A DNA stretch of 64,000 bases from Carallia brachiata (lineage: Eukaryota > Streptophyta > Magnoliopsida > Malpighiales > Rhizophoraceae): contig JADCRB010000040.1 in assembly GCA_021464245.1 (NCBI GenBank), positions 2,696,273-2,760,272 of the forward strand, written 5' to 3'. Both the position numbers and the translations under genes were made by a program. The notes below the pieces were generated by a model, which ran no database searches, had not been told where the DNA came from, and saw only the letters and a program-made list of their open reading frames with translations. Positions 52,885-64,000 of the stretch are shown here, piece by piece; position 1 is the first letter of the stretch; every line of letters starts with the position of its first letter.

Positions 52885-53160
52885 CATTGGTTGCCCGCTG
52901 GAAATTCAAACTAAATTCCAACGGCATAGGCTTCCCCAACGGCATAGGCTTCCAGTTAAAGAGCCTTCATATGCTTTGAGTAAGGCAGAGGATGCAGCAG
53001 CAGCTGGCATTTTACAGTACAAGAATCAGCACCTTCTACGCAAACGACGATATGCATATCTTAACTAATTAGCTGGTTATCTTGCACGTTGGGAAAGGAA
53101 CTGTTTTCCTATCCACATTAAAGTGTAATATTGTATACATTGCATTGGATTAATTCGTTT
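52885..53160 (+). other. 3' untranslated region of the exonuclease gene
   Basis: The sequence after the stop contains an 18-bp perfect tandem duplication (CCAACGGCATAGGCTTCC at 52918-52935 and 52936-52953). An open frame overlapping this region has no known domain and lies out of frame with the exonuclease, so I treat it as untranslated. Confidence 0.55.
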
Positions 53161-55309
53161 GATGTGTGATGGAAACAATTTTGGCAGCAGCTTTGTGCTC
53201 GTTGGGAAAATATTCGGGTGCATGCACATAAGCACCTAGACTTCAGCTTTGACGTAGATGGTCCAACTCCAAACCTCAACCTCTTCTAAGTTAAAATGCT
53301 TTGGAGTGAAATTGTGCGGCGAGTTGGTGAAGAGTGGCCTAATGGTATAAAAAGAAAAGATATATGGTGGGTTTATCGGTTATCATATTTATAAGCTGAG
53401 GTTTGAAATAACTTCATTTTTGTCTGCTTTGTTTAACCAACTCCAAAGGTATATTGGGCCGAGCACGCCTTTGCTATTGAAAATTATAGTGATTGTCGAG
53501 TTAACAACAGACTTTGTGTCAAATATATTACTTTTAGTAGAATTTAGCATTTACTTAGAAAAGATACAAGCGTCGAAATTTAAACTTAAGTTTTACAACA
53601 TGAAAACACGTCGGTTTATCGTTAAGATATCACTTCAAGTTGTGTCTAATGGGCTAAAACAAAATAAGGAATAAATCGTCATAGATCTGTCACTTACTTG
53701 TAAAAATATTTTGATAGCGAGACTTGTGGCAATGATGGCTTTAAATATGAGTTTTTAAAAGCTTCGACGTAGATTTGTCTGATACGTATGTTCAGCATAG
53801 TAGTTGCAAGCTCTCATATTTAGCATGCAAAAACAGATGCTAACCACATGGTAGCGTTTCTTGCCAATAACGAAGTTGCATGTATTAATACTGACCCGTC
53901 AATAGTTGATTTATTTATTTGCGCCCTTTTATTTTAGGTCCATCTCAAAATCTCGACAAAAATTTAAAACCCGTGCTATGTGCGAGAGATTATAAATCAT
54001 CATTGAGTTGAAACTAATTATTTAGTTAAGGTATGAATCAGATTTCAAAAACTAAATCGAACTAAAAAATTGAAATTTAGTTGTACTATCAATTTAATTT
54101 ACCTCTAAAAACTTTTAAAAAAAAAAAGGTTAAAGCCAGTCATTAATAGTCAAATTTGGGGTGAACCAGAATAACTGAAAAAAAACTGAAAATGTAATCT
54201 AATTTGTAGTCATAACAACTTTGACTTTAAAATACCAAAACTATAATTTAACACCTAAACATTGTTTAACTGATCTTTGTGTCCGTCCATATCTTTTTTA
54301 TCAAATATCTCTTAACTAATTATCTAAAATAAAATTTACTCAGTTATTAACACGCGCAAGCGTGCACACATACACATATATATTGTTATTAAAAACTCAT
54401 TTGACAAAGTTACTTTTGTTCAAATATTTTTTTGTCCGAATGTTCACATAAATTTGGCATCTTCATCTTAAAGATGACAATTTGATATCTATAACATAGA
54501 AGAAGAGCAAGACTAAACAAACGGAAAATATATAATTAATTTAATGATTTATCTATTATTATTTTTTAAAATTCAATATATTTTTTTATGATCTAATAGT
54601 ATAAATTTTACGTATTAATTTTATAGTTATTTTTATACACGTTACATAATTTTTCTAATAAAAATTAAGGAATCATTACATAACCATACAATTTGGCCAT
54701 ATTTAAACCAAATTCTATTTTTTTTTTTTTTATTAAAAATTAAATTTTAAATATACTTAATATTATTCTAAATTATAATTTTTTTTAAATATTTTTTAGA
54801 ACTTTTTTCTTAAATATAGTATAGATACGATGTAATCAAATTGCAAGGTTACAAACTTTGTTCCTAAAATTATGTTGATTTTCCCATTTTCTTTTTTTTT
54901 TTATCTTTAAGGAGCGCAATTAAACATTTAAAAAAAAAAAAAGATTTAGTAAAATTTAAACTCCTACCTATTGATTGAAAGATAACTCCTTTTCTATCGT
55001 TAAAGTCAAACCTTCGTTTGTGAGAGTTTCCCGCTGGGCTTTGCTCTGAAAATATTGGTTTGAAGTTTGAACGTGCCCGAGCCCAAACCGCTCTCTTGTC
55101 ACAGTTCGGCAGATTTCCCCCGGAGGAAAGAAATTACCCAGGTAAGATTTGTCCTCCAATCATTAGGTCTGCAGTTCGATTCCTGAATTTTTCAATTCTC
55201 ATTTTCCTGCCGTTATTAGTTGGGCTTCAGGCCTTCATCTCTTAAGAGGAAAAAAAAAAAAAAAATTACGCAGGTCAAAAGGACCAGTAAAGTAGAAGGC
55301 AGTCTAAAA
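53161..55309. other. Intergenic DNA
   Basis: No gene is supported. The DNA is AT-rich apart from a GC-richer island at about 55020-55230, which holds a good donor-like sequence (ACCCAG/GTAAGATTT at 55141). That could be an untranslated first exon of the gene to the right or an unrelated scrap. Confidence 0.45.
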
Positions 55310-55780
55310 ATGAGATATATATATTTTTAATTTAAATTTTTAAATTTTTTTATATTTAAATTTTAAATTTTTTTGATATTTTATTTAAATTTTAAATTTT
55401 TTGATTTTTTATTAAATCAGACTCTCTGTTTATTAAAAAATAATTTTAACTTTACAAAAAAATTATTTTAAAAAAATTAAATATATAAATTGAATGTCTT
55501 TTTTATCAAAAATATGCATGTTACCTATTTAATTCGTATATTTATTAATTAAAAAAATATTTAATATACATATTTTGTTGATAAAAAAATATTTAATTCA
55601 TATATTTAACTTTTTTAAATAATTTTTATTAAATTAAACTCATTTATTAATTAATTGATTATTTCTTATAATTTAAATGACTGATATAATAAAAAATTAA
55701 AAAATTTAAAAGTCAAATAAAATATTAAAAAAAAAAAATTAAATATAAAAAAATTTAAAAATTTAGAATAAAAAATACGG
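55310..55780. repeat. AT-rich dispersed repeat, MITE-like (copy 2)
   Basis: It matches 8890-9405 in the same orientation over nearly its whole length, with similar T-rich start and A-rich end. It lies within 100 bp of the HPY2/MMS21 start codon, so it occupies the proximal promoter or leader of that gene. Confidence 0.6.
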
Positions 55781-55861
55781 GGATCCCGTCCCAGAACTAC
55801 GGCTCTGTCTCTGATTTTGGCGGTCCGACCGGCTCAAAGCAGCCCCCCTTCTTCAGCAAAC

Positions 55862-58800
55862 ATGGCATCTCGAGGAGGAGACGCCGCCGTCTCGCGGATT
55901 CGAACAGCCGCTGCCTCTCTCACCTCCGACAATCAATCTCTCATTGCTGTAACTATTATTATTATTATTATTATTTATTATTTATTATTCATATTGTTCT
56001 TCATCGTTTCTGTTCCTTTTTTTTTTTTTTTCAAATCCCATTTCCTTTTCTTTCGCACGAATCAACTTCTACTTCTCCCATTGAATGTTAACGAAGTTCC
56101 TATTAGTTATTTTAACAAACGAACTTGGGATCTTCGCATAGAGACTTTAAAGGAGCTTCAAATGTATTATATGCCTGTTGGGCTGAATTCAGGAAAATAA
56201 AAAAATAAATAAACTGTTAGATGACGTTTGACAGGACTATGTTGTTACTTTGGTACTATTACGTAGCGGTGCTGCTCTTAATTTAATTTGACTGGAAATT
56301 GAGGAAATTATGTTAATGCACAAAAGTGGGCATGAGCTCCTGCATTGTGCTGGACGTTGAATTTGATTGCCTTTATGAGCAGAGTTGGTAAATTTGTGTA
56401 TTAGTTAGTAACATCATCAGTGTTTCCTGAGTTCTTCTTCTCGCTGCCGCCGATGAATCTTGATCTAATTCTCTTCTGCTCGGTGAATGAGACTTTTGTT
56501 TCGGTTTTTTTTTTATTTTTTGGCTTTTTTGTTTCCTCGTTTCTGTTTCTATTTTAGAATTTTTTATTTAACATTGTCTAGAGTGAAATATTTCTGCAAA
56601 TAGAATTCCTCTTGTTGCATTACATTTTCACAAGCCTTTAGATGTATTCCTGTTGTTAAAAGATTTCTAGCCGCTTAAATAAATTAAAAAAAAAAAAGGG
56701 ATGGGAGTGGGATTTCATGTACAATTTCCAATCTTCGCTACCACTCCAACTGGACCACAGCTTGTGCTTAGCTTTTATTTTTTCACCTCCTGAAAGAATG
56801 ATGATCGCTTCAAGAGCACCAATCAATTAGGGAATGCTTTGTTTTGCTTGATTAATTATAAGTTCTATGTTTTGTTAGAATTTTGAAAAGAGCTGCATTT
56901 GGTGCAGTCCATGGCTCAGTATTCGCTTAATGGGTGTTTCTAAACTGCTAATCAAGTGTTGTGTGATGATTGCTTTGAGAGCACCAATCAATTAAGTAAT
57001 GCTTTGTTGTGCTTGCTTAATTATAATTCTATGTTTTGTTAGAATCTTGAAAATTGGTGCAATCCATGGCTTGGTATTCGCTTAATAGGTGTTTCTAAAC
57101 TGCTAAACAAGTGTTCTACTTTTCTATTTATAATATCTGTTTATATTTTCTTGTTTTAGGATATTCGGAAGTCCTTGAGTATGATGAAGGAAATCGCAGT
57201 TGATTTGGAGAGGGAAAATGAATCTGAAAAGGTCAATAAACTCTAAATCTGATGATGTTTGTGTTTCACTTGTTTTCTTGAAGACGTGGAAAAGTAAAGA
57301 GCTTATATGGTATTTCTAGCATGTCTTGCTGCTTGACTTTTTTTTTTAATTCTATGGAATTTGATATGATCATTAGATACTATTTGTAGGGTATTTACTA
57401 TATGATGAAGCAGGAATCTTTGTGCGTTAGTTGTAAAAAAGAATGTAGCTCAATGAAATGTAGTAACCCCTCGAACAATAGGTTTCTTGGTTCCTTTTTA
57501 ATCGTATTCTGCTAAAAGGACCAAGTGCCCCTCCTTTGCTAAGCTTTGTTTTTATCATGAGAGCTGACCTAATTGTTTTTGTGTTTTTGATTTAATCATC
57601 ATCACCTTGTACTTCAATAGTTCGTCCCTTAGTTTGCTTTGGTTTTCTTAATAACTAGATGCAGGAAAAGAAGTGGATTTTCTTATGTTGTGGTTTTGAT
57701 ATCTACTTGTTTAATGAGTGCTTCCCCCATGATAGTTTCAGGTCATTAACTTAGTTTTCTCGCCTGTATCTCACTTACATCTCTCACATCTACATTTTAC
57801 GCATTGATGTTCTGACTATTTTGTTTCTTTTATATTTTCTTACCCTTTACTGTAATTGCTACTCAACATGTAGAAGTTGGAGGCCTTTTGTTTTCTTTCA
57901 GCAACTTCATTTTGCTGATAGTTTTACTTTATTCCAGGTGAAAGACCTTGAGAAAACAGCTGCTGAATTGTTGGACTCTTATGAAAAATGTGCACACTAT
58001 GCAGCAGCTGTTGAATCTGTTGCAAATAGATATATGCCAGGGGAAGAGGTGATCAAAATTTTGTATTATGCTTAGTGTCCAATTATGCACATTATTGAAA
58101 ACAGGGCCTGTTTGATTGGTATTGATCAGAGCATATATCTCTTTTTATATACTCACAATCAGAAATGGTGTCTGTTTGATGAGTGAGCTGCAGTTAACTG
58201 ATTTCGATAATTTGCTTGAGGCTGAGTTTGTCAATCACAAGTCTCGTTCAACTCTGACTCAACAGAATCATCCCATAATGCGTCAATTTAGAGAAGCTGT
58301 ATGGGTATGTCTTCCTGAAAACTTTAGACAAAACTTAGAAATCTTGCTGGTGCCTTAAATTCTCTCTAAGCTATTGTTAACTTTTGCACTAATTGCTCCA
58401 GGTTCAAGTTTATGCTTAATTTGTATTAGATCTTTGGAAAATGTTAAGGAAACTTAGCAAGGAACTCCATTCAAGTCTGTCTCTAAGTAACAGCAATGCA
58501 TTAATAATGATGACAACTTTTATTTTGACCAAAGACACAAAGTAGATTCACTTGTACCTAGTTTTTTCTGCAACTTTCGATTTCATTATGTCAATTTGAC
58601 TTTCATTCTTCATTTGTAGGTATTATCACAGTTCATCTTTGTTTCATTTGCATAAGTTTATTCAATGTATACCATTACCCAATGGATGCATCTTAATTTT
58701 GAACGGCTCACGCTTGTCTTTGGATGGAGGGATTATACAAATTGGCAATATGAATCGCTAACCTTAGTTGTCAGATAGAAGGACTTGCTTTTCATGTGAC

Positions 58801-60713
58801 CTTGGAGACTCATTATTGAGGCTCAAAACTAAATTTTGCATCCTTTATGACACATGAAGGATTTTTCTCTAAGGAACTTGAAAAATAGCAGGCGAAGAAG
58901 ATAGATCATCTCATTTTGAGCTTCTTTGCTGCAAATCTCTGTCTGACTCAGAAACAAGGATATATATATATATATATTCATAATGCTTTTAGTCTTTGTG
59001 GGTAATGACTTGGATGTGTGTTGCACCTTCTTGTCTCCAGAATGTTCATCATGCAGGGCAAGCAATGCCTGGTGAAGAGCAGGAAGATATTTTAATGACT
59101 TCTACTCAGTCCACTCTTTTGAATGTCACGTGTCCGTTGAGCGGGAAGCCTGTTACTGAACTAGCGGATCCAGTTAGAAGGTACTTTAGCTTTAGCCTTT
59201 TATTTGTCTTCCTTTTGTTTTAGTATTAGTATTTTACATATAGGAGGGAATGCATTTTTCTTCACAATTTTTGTCAACACTGTAATTAAATGCTGAGCTA
59301 GCTTTTCAAAACATTTGCCTAAAGTTCAACAATCATACAAAGGCAAATTTTGTTATCCATGATTTGCAAACTTCTGTCAGTCTTTGTTTCTGGAACTGCA
59401 ACTCTAGTAAGCTCTTTTTACAAACCACTTTCTCGCAATAAGGTTGCCCATCAAAGCAGCTTTTCATGTTATGCCTTGTAAATTGTTAAAGCTTGTTGTG
59501 CCGTAATAGGATGGCTTTGCTATGTGCCAAGTGCTCATCTTTTAAGCTTTGAATATCATGCGAAGCTTTGACAGGAAATGAGTGTGCCTCTGGTGCTTAT
59601 TTTTATTATACCCTTTTAAATTGTATTCCTGGACTCATTGTTTCTATTAGCAGAATTATGAATTTTATTGCAAACTTTATGTTTCTTCATGAATCTCAAA
59701 TCAGTGAGAGATGAGAGAATGCTGATCTAGGGTTTAATCTTTATCTTTGCCCTTCGGTCTTTCATGACTTTGACTGCTGCTGCTGGCACAGTTTGCATTC
59801 TAGATGTTCCCAAAATTACATGAATAATATTGAAGCCAAATATGATTTTGGATTTTTGTGTGCATATAAAAGTGCTTGTTTCCCAAACTTAAATAAGCTG
59901 TATCCCAAAGTGGTTAGAAAATGCTGATCTGGGATCATAATCTTTATTTTAGCAATTTGGTGTCTGTTTTCGTGAGTGTGTTTTTCTTAACATGTGGCTA
60001 GAGTTCAGCAATCCTACAAAGGCAAATTTTGTTATGCATGATTTGCAAACTTCTGTCAGTCTTTGTTTCTGGAACTACAACTCTTGTAAGCTCATTTTTT
60101 AAGCCACTTCTCTCAAAAGGTTGCCCATCAAAGTTCATATTGGCAATTTGGTCTTTCACCTATACTCTGCCACAGTTTGCTGTCAGGATTTTCCCGAAGT
60201 TAGATTGATGATCCCAAAGCCAAATGTAATTTTTAGAGAGAGAGAGAGAGAGAGAGAGGTGTTAAGCAACTCTGACAGTTGCCATTTATATGGGGATATT
60301 CAATTGCCAAATCTGTTGAAACTGATGCTTCCTTTCTAACATTGGACTCACTGCCTTTTGTATCGACTTTCTCCTGCGTGCTTTTACTGCAGTCAGGATT
60401 GCAAGCATGTATATGATAAGGCAGCGATCAAGCACCACATACAATCCCACGGGGGGCAAGCTCGATGCCCCATAGCAGGTATTATAAACACAACTTTCTG
60501 TACTTCTTGTGCCAGTCCAATCTTATTGCATTTTCTTCCTCGCTAGGTTGCCCAAAGATTTTACGAGCAGACAAGGTGGTGCGTGACCCATTGTTACTCG
60601 TTGAAATTGACGAAATGCGAGCAATGAGTAAGCAAACTGCTGGGGCTACTGTGATAGAAGATTTCACACAAATTGATCCAGAGGCAAGCGAGGATTCAAG
60701 TAGCCATAGTTAG
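55862..60713 (+). CDS. HPY2: SUMO E3 ligase HPY2/MMS21 (NSE2 subunit of SMC5/6)
   Basis: HPY2/MMS21 transfers SUMO from the E2 SCE1 to substrates and belongs to the SMC5/6 complex, acting in DNA repair, cell-cycle control and meristem upkeep. Exons: 55862-55948, 57160-57231, 57938-58048, 58194-58304, 59041-59180, 60393-60478 and 60547-60713. All join in frame with GT-AG borders to give 257 residues, close to the plant family's usual size. The N-terminal part is a predicted helical SMC5-binding region (DIRKSLSMMKEIAVDLERE). Next comes a conserved MRQFREAVWNVHHAG segment, and then the SP-RING at about residues 157-205: TCPLSGKPVTELADP, C177 and H179 in DCKHVYDK, C199 and C204 in CPIAGC. The acidic C-terminus ends in a Ser-rich tail. 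The start is the first ATG; the frame upstream is open but lacks an ATG. Confidence 0.95.
55950..55990. repeat. (ATT)n microsatellite in HPY2 intron 1
   Basis: About a dozen ATT/TTA repeats start within a few bases of the exon 1 donor (GCT|GTAACTATTATT). Confidence 0.85.
56800..57119. repeat. Tandem duplication of ~160 bp in HPY2 intron 1
   Basis: Two adjacent copies (56800-56964 and 56965-57117) share GAGCACCAATCAATTA, TTCTATGTTTTGTTAGAAT and GGTGTTTCTAAACTGCTAA with modest divergence and a few indels. The second copy ends about 40 bp before the exon 2 acceptor. Confidence 0.85.
59322..60133. repeat. Direct repeats within HPY2 intron 5
   Basis: A 135-bp segment at 59322-59456 recurs at 60001-60133 (shared core ACTTCTGTCAGTCTTTGTTT) with roughly 10% difference. 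Weaker matches continue to the right of each copy (GCCACAGTTTGC and AAAGCCAAATxTxATTTT phrases near 59790 and 60170). A larger segmental duplication within the intron, since eroded, would explain the pattern. Confidence 0.8.
60235..60259. repeat. (GA)n microsatellite in HPY2 intron 5
   Basis: Twelve uninterrupted GA repeats, about 130 bp before the SP-RING exon. Confidence 0.95.
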
Positions 60714-63700
60714 CATTAGGTTTTGAATTCTCTGCCACAACTTGATAGAAGACATGGTTTTGCTGTCTGTTTTCGTGCCTGGCTTCTGCAACTTGAAGAA
60801 GAATCACTCCGCATTTCCTTGTTCTTACAAATTCCTTCCTTGCCCATTTGATTTATATAGTTAAGCAGCATAAGCCAGATCTTGTCCAGTCCATGACTGG
60901 TATAATCTATGTGGACTGAAAATCGGACACTCATTTTGATGTGTATACGAATCTTACGATTAGAATTTTGATTCTTTGTGAAATTGGAAAATTCTTGTGG
61001 TGGAGAATTGAAACTACAGTCGCCATATCTTCTTTAATTTTTTTCTTAAAACTGCTATAAGGTTAACCATCACCACCTTCTCACCTTACTCTTGACTTTT
61101 GTTGGCGAGATGAGCGTTGTCCTGCTGCCATCACCATTATTTCAGCCATTGTCACTGCCTTGCCGGTGTGACCCTGTGGTGGCCACCATTGCCGGCAGTC
61201 ACTGATCCTATCATAGCCAGCTTAGTACTTACAAGGACGATGCTGCTATTAGTGTTACTACTTACTAGCACGCAGCCACAGGCAAATGGTGTCACCCCAA
61301 AAATCACAGTTGCCTTCCTCCCTTGTGCCCTTTTTCTGGCCAAGGAGTTTTTCTTTTCCTTCATCCCAAGACTATTACTTATGTATGTATGTTAGCTCAA
61401 AGAGCAAATGATAAATCTTAAAGAGCTCTTATAAATTATGTTTATTTCACTGTCTAACTAATGAATTATCTCTCTCCTCTTTCATTTTCGATGTAAGGGG
61501 GATGCTACATTTGATGGACGGACAAAAACAAACAAGCGCGCAACCTTTTACATTGTGGAGAGATTGGTTATTATGTGAGTGGTAAATTAAAAAACAAGTT
61601 TATGCCCTTCACAGGCCACCACAACTGTACAATTTCATTGTCAGTGAGCACCATAGAATATCACTTCAGTTATTATTCTCAACTAGTTTTATTATCCGAA
61701 CTATATGCACGGTTTAGTCAAAAAAAAACTATATGCACAGTTATTTTTCTACATTAATCATACTTTGGCAAATTTCTAATCATCTTAGGCAAAAATTTTC
61801 TATGCAACATATTCCTGTAAACTGTAGTGGAGCCCCAACATGGAGTTGTGAGTGACATAGCATTCCAAAATACGGATAAAAACATGAAAAAAGGGTGATA
61901 AAATGCTTGTTCTTAAAAACTTGTGATAAACATGTAACTCATTAGCAGACCTAAGTTTTAAGCTAATGCATAAAGAATTCAATTAAGACCATTAATTAGA
62001 ATTATAATATATGATTAGACACCTGTAATTCTATCTGAATTACGGGCCTTGCCCAGGATTTCTTTTCTTCCGGCATGAAGATCAACTCAATCTCAGCACA
62101 CAGAGTTGACTCAGTTTGTCCCGGAAACTCTTTTTTTTGTCCTAAATGGTTGCATGAAATTTCCATTATTTAGCAATATTGGAGCTAATTAAATCTATAG
62201 ACAAGCATATATACAATAAAATAATAACAATGAAGCAATAATAAATTGAAATCCATTGGTTCAGAACAAAAAAAAAAAAAACAGAATGACATCAACGCAT
62301 AATTTACATGTTGAAGCGAAGTGAATAGCTACAAGACAACTATAATCACCTTCACGTTAGGACTTTGCTCACTTCAAGAGAATTGTCAAAATTTCAGTGT
62401 TTAATGAGCAATTTTGCCCCTTCCAAGCCAAGCAATCAATAGCAGCATTTTACTTTGCTTGCTCAACTTCATGTCTTTTGAAAACTTGTCTTAGCTGTTT
62501 GTTTACATACATGAATTTTGATGACAACACCAAGGGCAAACGTTTTGGCACCAGGGAGATCAAGCCAAATATACGGGTCAATTGTAACTTTTAATAACAT
62601 ACATTTTTATACTAAAATTTACATACCTTAATGTTGGCTTCCATTTTTGTTCGACAGAGTTCCTTCATAGTTGGGAACACATGAAATGGAAGATTAACCA
62701 TCTCAGTGATGCAATACCCAAAAAAAACACAAATAAACAACAATCACATTAAATAAAGAAGTAAATTGACTTCATTTTTTAATAAATTAATGGCACTTAT
62801 TGTGTCATGTCTAAGTAACCTAATGCCAAAAGCAAGGTCAATGAGCTTTAGGCATAAGCCTTCCGTTAAAAATCACATAGTCCCAAGTCAAGCAGCGTAT
62901 GTCCCATAGAGTGGAATATTGGAACAGGCTAGCAACACGATCAAACAATATGTACTTACTATTAAGCACAATGGAAGAAGAACATGCAATGAAGAAAAAG
63001 CAAACATCTGAAGTAAAATTGTACTCTAGTGGGTTAGGTCCTAATAAAGCGAAAGAGAGAGAGGATGACCACAATCCAAACAATTTTTTGGGAAGACAAG
63101 AATTATAAAAATGACAGGCCTTAAGTTTTTGCAAAGTTATCAGTATATAAATCCTTCAAAGCACGTAACACAAAAAAAAAAAAAAAAAAACTCATGAGTG
63201 AAACAATTTACACGTTTAATTTATAAAAAAAATAGCAAAACAAATACAGATTAACTTTTCTTTTTCTTTTTTTTTTTGGGAGAATTCTAGCAAGATGAAG
63301 AGGAAGCAAAAGACGAGATAAACACACTGAAAATTGCATTTGAATAAAATTTTCATGTGAAATAGATCAAATGCTCACTCTTTTTTTTTTTAACACAAAA
63401 AAAGAGGTATTATAAGTATGTCGATTATCGAATTTACGAACTGATGACAAAATAGCTCTCGTGTAAGTGTTTTATTTAACCCTACCCACTAATAAAGACT
63501 TCCACCAAGCATTGTTAGACCCACGATGATTACCGAACATTGTTGGACTCCCTCATTCAAATGCTCACTCTTAGTTTCCTTTTTAGTACGTAGTGCTTTA
63601 TCTTCCTCCTTCCTTCGGGAATGGGATTGTGTTTCTATCACAAAAAAATATTATTCTTTCAGCTGGAACTATGGCTTGACACCGATCTCAAAAAAAAAAA

Positions 63701-64000
63701 AACAACTGGCTTGACACCAAATTATAAAAGAATATATAACCGTCTGTTTGTCTTAGAAAACAAAAGGCCACAAGGAAGAAAAAGAGAGATCATTTAAAGA
63801 AGTTAATTTAGAGTGATTGTTAGCGGTGATTGGAGGAATTTTTCAATGCCAAACTGATTTTTATTTCCTTAAATGAATTAATCAATTATAAAAATTAAGA
63901 AAATTAATAAATCTCCATAATAAATTGTCCTAGGGATTTTACAATAGCTTTAATAGGATTAATTATGCTAATGAGTTCTTTTTTTTTTTTTGAACATATC
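60714..64000. other. HPY2 3' region and intergenic DNA
   Basis: The first few hundred bases are the probable 3' untranslated region of HPY2. A GC-richer stretch at 61060-61380 has a long open frame on each strand but only low-complexity translation (His, Cys, Leu runs), so no gene is called. From 61.5 to 64.0 kb the DNA is AT-rich with A/T runs and nothing recognisable. Confidence 0.5.

Noticed and set aside
52885..53068. Second coding region after the exonuclease stop
   Set aside because: The open frame there overlaps the exonuclease 3' end in another frame, has no domain, and contains a tandem duplication typical of untranslated sequence.
61117..61395. Possible membrane protein from a Leu-rich open frame
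   Set aside because: Translations on both strands are low-complexity, there is no family match I recognise, and it lies in the region downstream of HPY2 with no splice or start context.

Overview
The window is nuclear DNA of a flowering plant, most likely a eudicot. It is AT-rich, its genes are split by spliceosomal introns, and it carries a TIR-NB-LRR resistance gene (a class absent from grasses), plant-type RABA1 and HPY2/MMS21 genes and plant LTR, LINE, SINE and hAT-like elements. I cannot name the species from the sequence alone.

Five protein genes can be supported. (1) 4195-8767, minus strand: a five-exon TIR-NB-ARC-LRR disease-resistance gene with a post-LRR domain; several small length changes break its frame. 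(2) 22964-25998, plus: a two-exon Rab11/RABA1-type small GTPase, intact except for one missing base. (3) 34914-37268, minus: a RING-H2 E3 ubiquitin ligase of the MBR/HIP1 type (556 residues), with probable untranslated exons out to about 42.3 kb. (4) 49059-52884, plus: a REX4/ISG20-like DEDDh 3'-5' exonuclease (282 residues). (5) 55862-60713, plus: the SUMO E3 ligase HPY2/MMS21 (NSE2), a subunit of the SMC5/6 complex (257 residues). The last three have open frames through every proposed splice junction.

The rest is mostly repeats. 1.8-2.6 kb: a nonautonomous hAT-like element with a perfect 8-bp target duplication. 8.9-9.4 and 55.3-55.8 kb: two copies of one AT-rich dispersed repeat. 12.9-13.9 kb: a degenerate repeated module. 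14.2-20.36 kb: a decayed Ty1/copia element followed by the start of a second, truncated copy sharing its LTR. 21.9-22.1 kb: a foldback element. 27.9-31.9 kb: a tandem array of about 17-18 diverged units of roughly 175 bp, into which an 890-bp hAT-like element jumped (perfect 8-bp duplication). 37.6-40.1 kb: a short gag-only LTR retrotransposon with a perfect 5-bp duplication inside an intron of the E3 ligase gene. 46.4-48.3 kb: the 3' part of a LINE. 49.6-49.76 kb: a tRNA-derived SINE in an exonuclease intron. No tRNA, rRNA or CRISPR was seen.

The genes do not form a pathway; they are neighbours in ordinary plant chromatin. The points most worth checking are the frame lesions of the resistance gene and the Rab gene, which all fall in short simple runs; the satellite-plus-hAT locus; the gag-only element in the E3 ligase intron; and the shared-LTR tandem copia structure. 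I found no convincing undescribed gene system.
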